Numbered from the stretch's first letter, positions 27,814 through 36,922 are shown. The stretch is DNA of 64,000 nucleotides from Kitasatospora atroaurantiaca (GCF_007828955.1 NZ_VIVR01000001.1:620001-684000); one strand, 5' to 3'. Made by a program: numbers and translations. The notes: generated from the sequence alone by a model not told the origin.

Positions 27814-28926
27814 ATGCAGCCGCGAATCTTCGCGATCATCACAGCCGTGCTGTTGGGGGCGCTGGGGCTGGGGGCGGTCGCCGTCACCCAGTGGACGCCG
27901 TCGACCGCTCCGGTGGCCGCCGTCGGCGGCCCGCCGGCGAAGGCGCCGGGACAGCCGGGCGCCACCCAGAGCGTCTCGGCCGGTCCGACCGGAGACCCGG
28001 CGGTGTGGACGCGCAGCACCCTGCGCAACAAGCTGATGAGCGAGATGGAGGCGAGCGACCCCGGCGTGGTGCTGGCCGACCTGGACAAGATCACCAAGAA
28101 GCTCCCGTACACCGTCCGCTTCTGCCACCCGATCGCGCACGAGCTGGGCCACGCGGCGGTCAAGCGGTATCACGAGGACTTCCAGAAGGTCATCTCCTTC
28201 CCGCACGAGACCTGCGCGGCGGGCTATCTGCACGGCGCCGTCGAGGAGATGCTCAACGCCTCCAAGGACCCCGAGTCGGACCTGCTGAAGCTCTGCGCGC
28301 CCGCCAACAAGGGCCCGTGCATCCACGGCGTCGGCCACGGGACCATGTTCGTGGCCAAGCAGGACGTGGCGAAGGCCCGGGCGCTGTGCAACAAGTTCCC
28401 CACCGACAGCCGTCGGATCACCTGCTCCGAGGGCCTGTTCATGCAGCTCTTCGGCCCCGACGAGGAGGACGAGAAGGCCAAGGCCAACCTCCCCGCGGCC
28501 GAGCTGGCCAAGGACCCGCTGTACCCGTGCAAGGACCAGCCCTCGCTCTTCCAGTCCGCCTGCTTCTTCTACGCGCCGACCTTCTACCTGAGCTCGCACG
28601 ACTACGCCAACCACCCCGAGGTCTTCGCCGAGGCCCTCAAGTGGTGCCTCAACGGCAAGGCCAGCGGCGGTGCCAACGACTGCAGCCGGGGCGTCGGCTC
28701 GCGGACCATGAAGTACAACCTGGACCGTGAGGACTGGGCCGCCCAGCAGTGCGCCAGCGCCGCCGACGGCTGGCAGCGCAAGGCCTGCACGCAGGGCCTG
28801 GTGAGCTACTACACCGTCAACTACACCGAGTCCGGTGCGGCCGCACGGCTCTGCTCCAAGATCACCAATCAGGAGATCGTCGGGTACTGCCGCTCCGCGG
28901 GCGGGCTCTCCGGCACGCTCGACTGA
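27814..28926 (+). CDS. Exported or membrane-anchored cysteine-pair repeat protein with His motifs
   Basis: A 370-residue protein with an N-terminal hydrophobic helix (IFAIITAVLLGALGLGAVAV) acting as signal or anchor, then a Pro/Ala linker. The rest holds about seven repeats, each with two Cys 9-17 residues apart, the second followed by x-x-G or an aromatic: CIHGVGHGTM, CSEGLFMQLF, CFFYAPTFYL, CSRGVGSRTM, CTQGLVSYYT, CRSAGG. The first repeats carry clustered His: CHPIAHELGHAAVKRY, CAAGYLHGAVEE and CIHGVGHG. Extracytoplasmic Cys pairs imply disulfides; the His cluster suggests a metal site. The architecture recalls disulfide-linked helical solenoids (Sel1/Hcp type), but I do not recognise the family. 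No operon partner is evident. Confidence 0.75.
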   Translation: MQPRIFAIITAVLLGALGLGAVAVTQWTPSTAPVAAVGGPPAKAPGQPGATQSVSAGPTGDPAVWTRSTLRNKLMSEMEASDPGVVLADLDKITKKLPYTVRFCHPIAHELGHAAVKRYHEDFQKVISFPHETCAAGYLHGAVEEMLNASKDPESDLLKLCAPANKGPCIHGVGHGTMFVAKQDVAKARALCNKFPTDSRRITCSEGLFMQLFGPDEEDEKAKANLPAAELAKDPLYPCKDQPSLFQSACFFYAPTFYLSSHDYANHPEVFAEALKWCLNGKASGGANDCSRGVGSRTMKYNLDREDWAAQQCASAADGWQRKACTQGLVSYYTVNYTESGAAARLCSKITNQEIVGYCRSAGGLSGTLD

Positions 28927-28999
28927 CGCCCCCATATGATCGTCGCAGTCAGGTGCGCCGAGGATGCCGCGCCCCAGGCCCTTCCGCTGGAGCAGCACC

Positions 29000-30448
29000 A
29001 TGAGCGACACCTCCGCCGACGACTTCCGCACCGCCGCCCGGGCGGCCGCCGAGCTGGTCTCCGACTACCTCGACGCGCTGCCGGGGCGGCCGGTCTGGCA
29101 GCCGATGGACCCCGCCGCGCGGCAGGCCCTGCTGACGGCACCGCTGCCCGCCGAGGGCCTGCCGCTCACCGGGCTGCTGGAGGTGATCGGCACTCAGGTG
29201 ATGCCCGCTCCGATGGGCAACGGCAACCCCCGGTTCTTCGGCTGGGTCAACTCCGCCCCGGCCCCGGCCGGCGTGCTGGCCACCCTGGCCGCCTCCGCGA
29301 TGAACCCCAGCTCGGCCGGCGGCGACCATGCCGACGTCCACCTGGAGCGGGCGGTGGTCCGCTGGATCGCCGAGCTGGTCGGCTTCCCGCACCCGGCCGG
29401 CGGCGGCATCCTCACCTCCGGCACCTCGATGGCGACCATCCTCTGCCTGGCCGCCGCCCGTAACCGCGCCGCCCGGCGCGCCGGCCGGGACGTGCGCCAG
29501 GACGGCCTGGCGGGCATGCCCCCGCTGATCGCGTACGCCACCGGGGAGACCCACTCCTGCGTCCGCAAGGCCGTCGAGCTGCTGGGCCTGGGCAGCAGGC
29601 ACCTTCGCACGGTCGCCACCGACTCCGACGGCCGGCTGGACGTCACCGCGCTGGCCACGGCCGTCGCCGAGGACCGCGCCGCCGGGCTGCTGCCCTTCCT
29701 GGTGGTCGCCTCGGCCGGCACGGTCGGCACCGGTGCGGTGGACGCCTTCGAGCCGATCGCCGACCTGTGCGCGGCGGAGCAGCTGTGGCTGCACGTGGAC
29801 GGCGCGTACGGCGCCTTCGGCGTCCTCGACGCGAGCATCGCCGGCCAGTACGCCGGGATGGACCGCGCCGACTCGCTGGCGCTGGACCCGCACAAGTGGC
29901 TCGGGGTGCCGGTCGACTGCGGCTGTGCCCTGGTCCGCGACACCGAGGAGCTGCGCGGGACCTTCAGCCTGGTGCCCTCGTACCTGCGCGACGAGGCGGC
30001 GGGTGCGCTGGGCTGGTTCTCCGAGTACGGGATGGAGCAGACCCGCCCGTTCCGCTCCCTCAAGGTCTGGGCCACCATCGCGCACCGGGGCCGGGACGGC
30101 ATCGCCGCCGACATCGCGCGCTGCACGGCGCTGGCCCGGCGGCTCGGTGAGCTGGTCGAGGCCGACCCGGAGCTGGAGCTGCTCGCGCCCGTACGGACCT
30201 CGATCGTCGCGTTCCGCTACAAGCCGGCCGGTGCGGACGAAAATGTCGTGAACGCGATCAACAAGGAACTGCCGGTGGAGGTACAGCTGCGCGGCCGCGT
30301 GTTTGTCACCGGGGCACTGCTGGACGGACGCGAAATGCTGCGGGCCTGCCTTCTGAATGCCGCCACCACCGAGGCCGACCTGGAGCTTCTGCTGGCGGAA
30401 GTGCGTGCCGCCGGGGCCGAGCTGACGGAGCGTCGGGGCGGGCGCTGA
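29000..30448 (+). CDS. Pyridoxal-dependent amino acid decarboxylase (group II)
   Basis: A 482-residue PLP enzyme of the aromatic-L-amino-acid/glutamate decarboxylase family. SGTSMATILCLAAARN binds the cofactor phosphate, VDGAYGAFG gives the Asp that pairs with the pyridine nitrogen, and the Schiff-base Lys is in LDPHKWLGVPVDCG. GNGNPRFFGWVNSAPAPAG near the N terminus is the substrate-side signature. It probably decarboxylates an aromatic amino acid, but the substrate is not fixed by sequence. Start ATG 29000 has GGAG seven bases upstream; a longer frame from 28964 lacks one. Confidence 0.92.
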   Translation: MSDTSADDFRTAARAAAELVSDYLDALPGRPVWQPMDPAARQALLTAPLPAEGLPLTGLLEVIGTQVMPAPMGNGNPRFFGWVNSAPAPAGVLATLAASAMNPSSAGGDHADVHLERAVVRWIAELVGFPHPAGGGILTSGTSMATILCLAAARNRAARRAGRDVRQDGLAGMPPLIAYATGETHSCVRKAVELLGLGSRHLRTVATDSDGRLDVTALATAVAEDRAAGLLPFLVVASAGTVGTGAVDAFEPIADLCAAEQLWLHVDGAYGAFGVLDASIAGQYAGMDRADSLALDPHKWLGVPVDCGCALVRDTEELRGTFSLVPSYLRDEAAGALGWFSEYGMEQTRPFRSLKVWATIAHRGRDGIAADIARCTALARRLGELVEADPELELLAPVRTSIVAFRYKPAGADENVVNAINKELPVEVQLRGRVFVTGALLDGREMLRACLLNAATTEADLELLLAEVRAAGAELTERRGGR

Positions 30449-30543
30449 TCCTCCGGTAATCGTTCGGATGCCATTCTGAGACATTAACCAACAGGTCACG
30501 GAGGATTCGTGATCGTGAAACACCCGGGGGACACGATGTTCCC

Positions 30544-31929
30544 ATGGACACGTCGGTACACACCCAGCCCGCCAACCCCTCACGCGCCCAGCGGCGCAGC
30601 GCCCGGCTGCACCGGTGGCGCAGAGACACCGTCGAGCTCGCCGCGGTGTTCCTGGCCGTCGCCGCGGCCGACCTGGTCGCCAACGTGGTCGTGCACGGCC
30701 ACGACGGCCCGGTGGTACTGGCCGCCTCGGCGGCCGCGCTGCTCGCCACGGCTCTGTTCCACGCCTGGTGGGCACATCGCCATCCACACGGGCCTCCCGC
30801 GCCCGATCCGGCCGCACCGCCCGGCGAGCCCGCGGTGACCGGGCCGCTGGACAGCTTCGAGCAGACCGCGCTGTGGCGGGTCCGGACCACCGTCTCGGAC
30901 TCCCCCGGCAGTCTGGCGCGGGTCTGCACGGCCTTCGCGGAGCTGCGGATCAACATCATCTCGATGCAGGCCCACCCGCTGCCGACCGGCACGGTGGACG
31001 AGTTCCTGGTCCGCGCGCCGCTCACTCTCACCCGGGCCGAGCTGGCCCGTACGGTGGCCGCCGCCGGGGGCCACGACATCTGGACCGACCCCGCCGACGC
31101 GCACGACCTGGTCGACGTACCGACGCATGTCCTCGCCCTCGCCACCCGGACGGCGCTCGACGCCGCCGAGCTGCCGGTCGCCCTGCGCCAGCTCTTCGGC
31201 CGCTGCACCATCCGGCAGTTCCCGGGCGGCGGGCAGCGGGCCGCCACCGGTGTGGACGGTCATGTGATGCGGCTGGCGGCCCCGTCCGGCGACCTGATCG
31301 AGCTGAGCCGGCCGCACCTGCCGTTCACCCCGACCGAGTTCGCCCGCGCGAAGGCGCTGGTCGAGCTGGACACGCTGCTCGGGCCGCGCGTCCCCAAGGT
31401 CGAGGCCCGGCTGAGCCAGCCGACCGGGGCCGACCTCACGGTGCGCCGGGCGGACGCGGACGACAAGGGCGCGGCGCTGGAAATGCACGCCCGCTGCTCC
31501 CCCGACGCGCTCCGCAAGCGCTACCACGGACCGGTCAAGGACGCCGACAAGTACCTGGACCACCTGCTCGACCCCCGGCACGGCCAGACGCTCGCGGTCG
31601 AGGCCTCGGACGGGCGGGTCGTCGCGCTGGCGCACCTGATGTGGGACGACGACAGCGCGGAGGTGGCGCTGCTGGTCGAGGACGCGTGGCAGCGGCGGGG
31701 GCTCGGGTTCGACCTGCTGCGGCGGATGGCGGCGCTCGCGCTGGAGGCCGGCGTGCAGACGGTGTACGCCGTCACCCACGCCTCCAACACCGGGCTGATC
31801 TCCACCATGCGGCGGCTGGCGGCCCCGCTCGACTACCAGGTCGAGGACGGCACTCTGGTGATCACCGCCCACCTCGCCGAGGCCACCGAACAGCTCCCCA
31901 CCCCCTGGCCCACCGGCCCCGGCCGCTGA
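30544..31929 (+). CDS. Membrane-anchored ACT domain-GNAT acetyltransferase fusion
   Basis: A 461-residue fusion. Two membrane helices lie at about residues 29-50 (ELAAVFLAVAAADLVANVVV) and 57-76. An ACT domain follows near 110-160: VRTTVSDSPGSLARVCTAFA, then ELRINIISMQAHPL, the fold that senses amino acids. After a middle region, a GNAT domain spans about 300-445: LTVRRADADDKGAALEMHAR, RYHGPVKD, then VEDAWQRRGLGFDLLRRMAA, the acetyl-CoA pyrophosphate loop (Q/R-x-x-G-x-G/L). An amino-acid-gated acetyltransferase at the membrane is inferred by analogy with other actinobacterial regulatory-domain acetyltransferases. The substrate is unknown. The gene stands alone, followed by a large inverted repeat. 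Confidence 0.82.
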   Translation: MDTSVHTQPANPSRAQRRSARLHRWRRDTVELAAVFLAVAAADLVANVVVHGHDGPVVLAASAAALLATALFHAWWAHRHPHGPPAPDPAAPPGEPAVTGPLDSFEQTALWRVRTTVSDSPGSLARVCTAFAELRINIISMQAHPLPTGTVDEFLVRAPLTLTRAELARTVAAAGGHDIWTDPADAHDLVDVPTHVLALATRTALDAAELPVALRQLFGRCTIRQFPGGGQRAATGVDGHVMRLAAPSGDLIELSRPHLPFTPTEFARAKALVELDTLLGPRVPKVEARLSQPTGADLTVRRADADDKGAALEMHARCSPDALRKRYHGPVKDADKYLDHLLDPRHGQTLAVEASDGRVVALAHLMWDDDSAEVALLVEDAWQRRGLGFDLLRRMAALALEAGVQTVYAVTHASNTGLISTMRRLAAPLDYQVEDGTLVITAHLAEATEQLPTPWPTGPGR

Positions 31930-31957
31930 GGCCCTCCGGGCTTCGGGCGAGCCCATA

Positions 31958-32113
31958 GGGGCGCGGGGAACTGCGCGAAACCGGAAGACGTCCACCCTGA
32001 GCCGACTTCCCGAAGAGCACGTTGCACCTCCTACCTGATCCGGGCGGTGCAAGGTGCTCTCCGTAAGTCGGTGCGGCACGAAGTCTTCCGTTTCGCGCAG
32101 TTCCCCGCGCCCC
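31958..32113. repeat. Long imperfect inverted repeat (Streptomyces GC-rich palindromic element, copy 1)
   Basis: Outer arms of about 31 bases (GGGGCGCGGGGAACTGCGCG and onward to 31989, complementary to 32083-32113 with one bulge) enclose a second set of arms (CCGACTT, AGAGCAC, TTGCACC and their complements). The whole 156-base block could fold into one long hairpin. The GGGGAACTGCGCGA core is common in Streptomyces intergenic DNA. It may terminate transcription after the acetyltransferase gene. Confidence 0.85.
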
Positions 32114-32267
32114 TGTCGGGTACCCCGTCCCGAGAGTCCGTCACAGGCCGTACGGGGTCCGGCGCTCGGTGCCGGGGGCCGGAGTAGGTAGGCTGGCCCC
32201 GTCCCCGCCGCCCGACGGTCTCCGCACGACCCAAGGGTGGTGCCGCAGCAAGGAGGAACCACTGAGC

Positions 32268-33530
32268 ATGCCAGGCACCGATTCGGAAGCCGCGGCCGTA
32301 CGCGACGCCTCGCTGCCCGCGCGCGCCAAGATCGCTGTGACGGCCGGCCGGATGGCCGCAGCCCTCTCGCAGAAGGCGGGCCGCGGCAGTGGCTCGGTGA
32401 TCGGCGGCAAGGTCGCCCTCAAGCTCGACCCCGACCTGCTCGCCACCCTGGCCGAGCACCTCGACGTGGTCCTGGTCAGCGCGACCAACGGCAAGACCAC
32501 CACCACCCGGCTGATCGCCGAGGCGCTGCGCGCCGCCGGCCCCGTGGTGTCCAACGCCCTCGGTGCCAACATGCCCGCCGGCATCACAGCCGCGCTGGCG
32601 GGCGGCTCGGACGCCAAGTTCGGCGTGATCGAGGTCGACGAGAAGTACCTGGCCGGGGTCGCCCGCGACACCCGTCCGAAGGCCATAGCGCTGCTGAACC
32701 TCTCGCGCGACCAGCTGGACCGCGCCGCCGAGACCCGCATGATGGCCGAGAAGTGGCGCGAGGGCCTCAAGGACACCGACGCGGTGATCATCGCCAACGC
32801 GGACGACCCGCTGGTGACCTGGGCCGCCTCCTCCTGCCGGAAGGTGGTCTGGGTGGCCGCCGGACAGGCGTGGAAGGAGGACGCCTGGTCCTGCCCGTCC
32901 TGCGGCGGCGTGATGCAGCGCCCCGGGGACGACTGGTTCTGCCAGGACTGCGGCTTCCGCCGTCCGCAGCCGCACTGGGCGCTCCAGGGCACCCATGTCA
33001 TCGACCCGCAGCGCGGCGCCTGGCCGATCCAGCTGCAGCTGCCGGGCCGCGCCAACCTCGCCAACGCCACCAGCTCGGCCGCCGTGGCCGCCGTCTTCGG
33101 CGTGGCCCCGCAGGTCGCCCTGCAGCGGATGCAGACGGTGACGGCGGTGGCGGGCCGCTACGACGTGGTCTCGTACCAGGGCCGCGACGTCCGTCTGCTG
33201 CTCGCGAAGAACCCGGCCGGCTGGCTGGAGACCTTCTCGCTGATCGACCAGCCGCCGGCGCCGGTGATCCTCTCGGTGAACGCGCTGGACGCCGACGGCA
33301 CCGACACCTCCTGGCTCTGGGACGTCGACTACGAGCGCCTGGCCGGCCACCCGATCTTCGTGATGGGCCAGCGCAAGCTGGACCTGGCCGTCCGCCTTGA
33401 GGTCGCCGGGCTGCAGTTCCACGTGGTGGACACGCTGGAGCAGGCCGTCCGGATGGCGCCGCCCGGGCGGATCGAGGCGATCGCCAACTACACCGCCTTC
33501 CAGCAGCTGCGGAAGGCCGTGGCCAACTGA
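32268..33530 (+). CDS. murT: Lipid II isoglutaminyl synthase, Mur-ligase-like subunit MurT
   Basis: A 420-residue ATP-using subunit that, with GatD, amidates the D-glutamate of lipid II to D-isoglutamine. The Mur-ligase P-loop is ATNGKTTTTRLIAEAL, followed by GVIEVDEKYLAGV and NLSRDQLDR. A MurT-specific Cys4 zinc ribbon is complete (CPSCGGVM and CQDCGFR). ANCTS-like NLANATSSAAVAAVFG and the C-terminal DUF1727 part ending AFQQLRKAVAN are present. Start ATG 32268 lies eleven bases after GGAGG, a long spacing. The stop overlaps the gatD start (ATGA), so the two are translationally coupled. Confidence 0.95.
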   Translation: MPGTDSEAAAVRDASLPARAKIAVTAGRMAAALSQKAGRGSGSVIGGKVALKLDPDLLATLAEHLDVVLVSATNGKTTTTRLIAEALRAAGPVVSNALGANMPAGITAALAGGSDAKFGVIEVDEKYLAGVARDTRPKAIALLNLSRDQLDRAAETRMMAEKWREGLKDTDAVIIANADDPLVTWAASSCRKVVWVAAGQAWKEDAWSCPSCGGVMQRPGDDWFCQDCGFRRPQPHWALQGTHVIDPQRGAWPIQLQLPGRANLANATSSAAVAAVFGVAPQVALQRMQTVTAVAGRYDVVSYQGRDVRLLLAKNPAGWLETFSLIDQPPAPVILSVNALDADGTDTSWLWDVDYERLAGHPIFVMGQRKLDLAVRLEVAGLQFHVVDTLEQAVRMAPPGRIEAIANYTAFQQLRKAVAN

Positions 33531-34303
33531 TGTCCTACCCGAGCGAGCCGCAGCAGTACGGAAGGCCTTCGAGGATGAGTGAGAGCAGCCTGCGCCTGGT
33601 GTGGGTCTACCCGGACCTGCTCAGCACCTACGGCGACCGCGGCAACGCCCTGGTCGTCGAGCGCCGGGCCCGCCAGCGCGGGCTCGGGGTCACCAGGATC
33701 GACGTCCGCTCCGACCAGTCGGTGCCCACCAGCGGTGACATCTACCTGATCGGCGGCGGTGAGGACCGTCCGCAGCGGCTCGCGGCCGAGCGGCTGCGGG
33801 CCGACAGCGGCCTGGTGCGGGCCGCGGAGAACGGCGCGATCATCTTCTCGGTCTGCGCCGGCTACCAGATCCTCGGCCACGAGTTCATCAACGACCTGGG
33901 CGAGCGCGAGCCGGGTCTGGGTCTGCTGGACGTGTGGACCACCCGCGGCGAGGGTGCCCGCTGTGTCGGCGACGTGCTGGCCGAGACCGACCAGCGCCTG
34001 GGCCTGCCGCAGCTGACCGGCTTCGAGAACCACCAGGGCGTCACCCACCTCGGCCAGGGAGTCTCGCCGCTGGCGAACGTCCAGGTCGGCCGGGGCAACG
34101 GCACCGGGGACGGCACCGAGGGCGCCTGGCGGGACACCGTCTTCGGCACCTACCTGCACGGCCCGGTGATGGCCCGCAACCCCGCCGTCGCCGACATGCT
34201 GATCAAGCTGGCGCTCGACGTGAACGCCCTGCCGCCGGCCGACACCACCTGGTACGACGCACTGCGCGCCGAGCGGATCGCGGCGACCCGCCAGCCCGCC
34301 TGA
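33530..34303 (+). CDS. gatD: Lipid II isoglutaminyl synthase, glutamine amidotransferase subunit GatD
   Basis: A 257-residue class I glutamine amidotransferase that feeds ammonia to MurT. The nucleophile elbow is SVCAGYQILG, the catalytic His lies in GTYLHGPVMARNP, and LLSTYGDRGNALV with YLIGGGEDRPQ are CobB/CobQ-like GATase features. Start ATG 33530 overlaps the murT stop by one base; an internal ATG at 33575 (MSESSLRLVW) is also plausible, as the first 15 residues are poorly conserved-looking. Confidence 0.94.
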   Translation: MSYPSEPQQYGRPSRMSESSLRLVWVYPDLLSTYGDRGNALVVERRARQRGLGVTRIDVRSDQSVPTSGDIYLIGGGEDRPQRLAAERLRADSGLVRAAENGAIIFSVCAGYQILGHEFINDLGEREPGLGLLDVWTTRGEGARCVGDVLAETDQRLGLPQLTGFENHQGVTHLGQGVSPLANVQVGRGNGTGDGTEGAWRDTVFGTYLHGPVMARNPAVADMLIKLALDVNALPPADTTWYDALRAERIAATRQPA

Positions 34304-34321
34304 TCCGGCGCCGACGGGCCC

Positions 34322-34344
34322 GGCTGACCGCATCGCGGTCAGCC
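34322..34344. terminator. Hairpin terminator after gatD
   Basis: GGCTGACCGC ATC GCGGTCAGCC: perfect ten-base-pair stem with a three-base loop, 18 bases after the gatD stop and before pfkA. There is no T tract, which is usual for actinobacterial hairpins. Confidence 0.7.
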
Positions 34345-34570
34345 GGTGTCCGGGAGCATGAATTCGTACGACAATAGCGAAGCTGGACGCACACCCTCCT
34401 CGGCGTCCAGCCGCAGTTCCGCGCGGGTGCGCCGACGACGCCGCCCCCGCGTCGGCGCCTGCCCGGCCGGACGCAGGAGCCGTATGCTGCTCAATGGCCC
34501 GATCTGACGAGTTTTGTCCGATTCACGCCAGAAGTCCGGCCGTCCGGTTCTGCTCGGGAGTTGCAAAGCA

Positions 34571-35596
34571 ATGCGTATTGGTGTGCTGACCAGCGGCGGT
34601 GACTGCCCCGGCCTGAACGCCGTGATCCGTTCCGTGGTCCACCGGGGGGTGGTCGACCACGGCGACGAGATCATCGGTTTCCAGGACGGCTGGCGCGGAC
34701 TTCTGGAGGGCGTGCACCGCCCCCTGACCCTTGACTCGGTGAGCGGCATCCTCGCTCAGGGCGGCACCATCCTGGGCTCCTCGCGGGTCCAGCCGAGCCA
34801 CCTGCGGGACGGCGTCGAACGGGCCAAGCAGTACTGCCGGGACCTGGGCATCGACGCGGTCATCCCGATCGGCGGCGAGGGCACCCTGAAGGCCGCCAAG
34901 CTGATGAGCGACGCGGGCCTGCCGGTGGTCGGCGTCCCGAAGACCATCGACAACGACATCGCCTGCACCGACGTCACCTTCGGCTTCGACACCGCCGTCT
35001 CGGTGGCCACCGAGGCCCTGGACCGCCTCAAGACCACCGCCGAGTCGCACCAGCGGGTCATGGTGGTCGAGCTGATGGGCCGCCACACCGGCTGGATCGC
35101 CCTGCACGCGGGCATGGCCGCCGGTGCCCACGCGATCGTGGTGCCGGAGCGGCCCTTCCACATCGAGAAGCTCACGGCGGTCGTCCGCGAGCGCTTCGAC
35201 CGCCAGAAGAAGTTCGCCATCGTGGTCTGCGCCGAGGGCGCCAAGCCCGAGCCCGGCACCATGCACTGGGAGGAGGGCGTCAAGGACATCTACGGCCACG
35301 AGCGCTTCACCGGTGTCGCCAACCAGCTCTCCCGAGAGCTGGAGCACCGCCTGGGCAAGGAGGCCAAGCCGGTCATCCTCGGCCACACCCAGCGCGGCGG
35401 CACCCCCACCGCGTACGACCGGGTGCTCGCCACCCGCTTCGGCTGGCACGCCGTGGAGGCCGTCCACAAGGGCGCCTTCGGGCACATCACCGCCCTCCAG
35501 GGCACCGCGATCAACCTGGTGCCGCTGGCCGAGGCGGTCGCCGACCTGAAGACCGTCCCCGCCGAGCGGTACATCGAGGCCGAGACCGTCATCTGA
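34571..35596 (+). CDS. pfkA: 6-phosphofructokinase
   Basis: A 341-residue glycolytic kinase that phosphorylates fructose-6-phosphate. TSGGDCPGLNAVIR at the start and GGEGT (residues 101-105) form the phosphoryl-donor site; PKTIDND (123-129) carries catalytic Asp127. Gly104 favours ATP over pyrophosphate as donor, while Lys124 is the residue of the mixed-substrate/group III clade typical of actinomycetes. MGRHTGWIAL and LGHTQRGGTPTAYDR are the substrate-binding motifs. Start ATG 34571 fits the conserved MRIGVLTSGGD opening. It is monocistronic, between two strong hairpins. Confidence 0.96.
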   Translation: MRIGVLTSGGDCPGLNAVIRSVVHRGVVDHGDEIIGFQDGWRGLLEGVHRPLTLDSVSGILAQGGTILGSSRVQPSHLRDGVERAKQYCRDLGIDAVIPIGGEGTLKAAKLMSDAGLPVVGVPKTIDNDIACTDVTFGFDTAVSVATEALDRLKTTAESHQRVMVVELMGRHTGWIALHAGMAAGAHAIVVPERPFHIEKLTAVVRERFDRQKKFAIVVCAEGAKPEPGTMHWEEGVKDIYGHERFTGVANQLSRELEHRLGKEAKPVILGHTQRGGTPTAYDRVLATRFGWHAVEAVHKGAFGHITALQGTAINLVPLAEAVADLKTVPAERYIEAETVI

Positions 35597-35604
35597 CCAC
35601 CCCG

Positions 35605-35643
35605 GGTGCCCCCGGTCCCCGAGTGTCGGGAGCCGGGGGCACC
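35605..35643. terminator. Bidirectional hairpin terminator between pfkA and melC2
   Basis: GGTGCCCCCGG (35605-35615) pairs perfectly with CCGGGGGCACC (35633-35643) across a 17-base loop. It separates the convergent pfkA and melC2 stops (35596 and 35650). Confidence 0.75.
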
Positions 35644-35649
35644 GGCGTG

Positions 35650-36477
35650 TCAGAAGCCGGTGTCGTAGGTGTAGAGGCGGGTGTGGTCGAGCATGTCCGC
35701 CGGGGTGGTGTCGTTCCACGGCTTCATCGTGTCGTTGAGGTCGACCACGTTGGCCGTTCCGCCGGTGGGGAGGTAACCCTGTCCGGGGTGGCGGCGCTGC
35801 CACTCGGCCCACAGCTTGTCGATGAAGCAGTGGTGCAGCCAGAAGACCGGGTCGTTGGGCGACATGCCGGTCATCATGTGACCGCCTACCCAGACGTGCA
35901 CCCGGTTGTGCAGGTTGACGCCCCGCCAGCCCTCCAGGTTGTTGCGGAAGCCCTCGGAGGAGCTGTTCCACGGCGCGGCGTCGTAGGTGGATATCGCCAG
36001 TACGGACTCGGCCTCCGCCCGCGTCGGCAGCGAGGCGACCGCGCTCCCGAGGGCGCGGCGCAGGTAGGAGCGACTGTCGGGGCGTACACCGAGCGTCCAC
36101 TTGCCGCCGGAGAAGGCGAAGGCGCCGGTGGTCACCTGGCCGTCGCTGCTGCGGCCGTTGCCGCCCAGGAAGTCGGCGCCCCAGAGGGAGGAGGCCGGCG
36201 TACGGTCGGCCGTCCAGTCCCAGTAGGGCAGCGTGACGTTGGGGTCGATGCTCTGCAGGGCCTGCTCGAACTGGAGCAGGAACTTGCGGTGCCAGGGCAG
36301 GAAGGACGGCGAACGGTGCCCGGTCCGCTCGCCGTTGTCGGTGTCGCCGACGATGAAGGAGTTGTGGGTGCTGACGAACGCGTCGTAACGGCCGGTGCGC
36401 TTGAGCTCAAGGACGGCGTTGACGAAGTCCCGCTTCTCCTTGGCCGTCAGGGTCGCCTGGTTCTTGCGGACTGCCAT
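35650..36477 (-). CDS. melC2: Tyrosinase (monophenol monooxygenase)
   Basis: A 275-residue type 3 copper enzyme that oxidises tyrosine and DOPA to dopaquinone for melanin. All six copper ligands are present: CuA His38, His54 and His63 (THNS, GHRSPSFLPWHRKF), CuB His190, His194 and His216 (VNLHNRVHVW, FWLHHCFID). It has no signal peptide of its own; the MelC1 caddie protein carries the Tat signal and delivers copper. It lies 46 bases downstream of melC1 on the same strand, the usual order. Confidence 0.97.
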   Translation of the reverse strand: MAVRKNQATLTAKEKRDFVNAVLELKRTGRYDAFVSTHNSFIVGDTDNGERTGHRSPSFLPWHRKFLLQFEQALQSIDPNVTLPYWDWTADRTPASSLWGADFLGGNGRSSDGQVTTGAFAFSGGKWTLGVRPDSRSYLRRALGSAVASLPTRAEAESVLAISTYDAAPWNSSSEGFRNNLEGWRGVNLHNRVHVWVGGHMMTGMSPNDPVFWLHHCFIDKLWAEWQRRHPGQGYLPTGGTANVVDLNDTMKPWNDTTPADMLDHTRLYTYDTGF

Positions 36478-36523
36478 GAGTCCCTCTCGTGAAGTGGTGC
36501 GGCTGGGTGGGTGGTTCGGACTC

Positions 36524-36922
36524 TCAGGCGATCGGGACGAGCGCGGCGCCCTGCAGCTCGTTCACCGCGGCGCGGGCGAGCGCGCGCGGGGTGGAGAAGG
36601 TCTGGTAATGGTTGACGACGCTGATCCAGGTGCCGTCGGCATTGCGCATCATGTGCAGCGGCTCGCCGTCGATGAGCACCGTGTAGCCGCCGCCGTGGTG
36701 GTGCTCGCCGCCGGCGCCATGGGCGGGCCGGCCCTGGATACGGCGGCCCCGGTAGGCCTCGTCGAACTCGTCGGACGCGCCGAGCCCGGCCGCCGAGGCG
36801 GGCCCGTTCGCGGGCCCGGTCAGGCCGAGCACCGCCGTTCCCGCGGCGGCGGTGAGCGCCACGGCCGCCCCCTGAAGCATCCTGCGGCGCGTCAGCTCGG
36901 TGGCATGGGTGGATTCGGACAC
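36524..36922 (-). CDS. melC1: Tyrosinase cofactor / copper caddie protein
   Basis: A 132-residue secreted helper that binds MelC2, inserts copper and carries it through the Tat pathway. The N terminus has a Tat signal ([20 protein letters not shown] with an A-x-A site after about residue 44). The mature part holds [12 protein letters not shown] for copper binding and the conserved [20 protein letters not shown], then VVNHYQTF. It is the first gene of the melC operon. Confidence 0.95.
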   Translation of the reverse strand: MSESTHATELTRRRMLQGAAVALTAAAGTAVLGLTGPANGPASAAGLGASDEFDEAYRGRRIQGRPAHGAGGEHHHGGGYTVLIDGEPLHMMRNADGTWISVVNHYQTFSTPRALARAAVNELQGAALVPIA

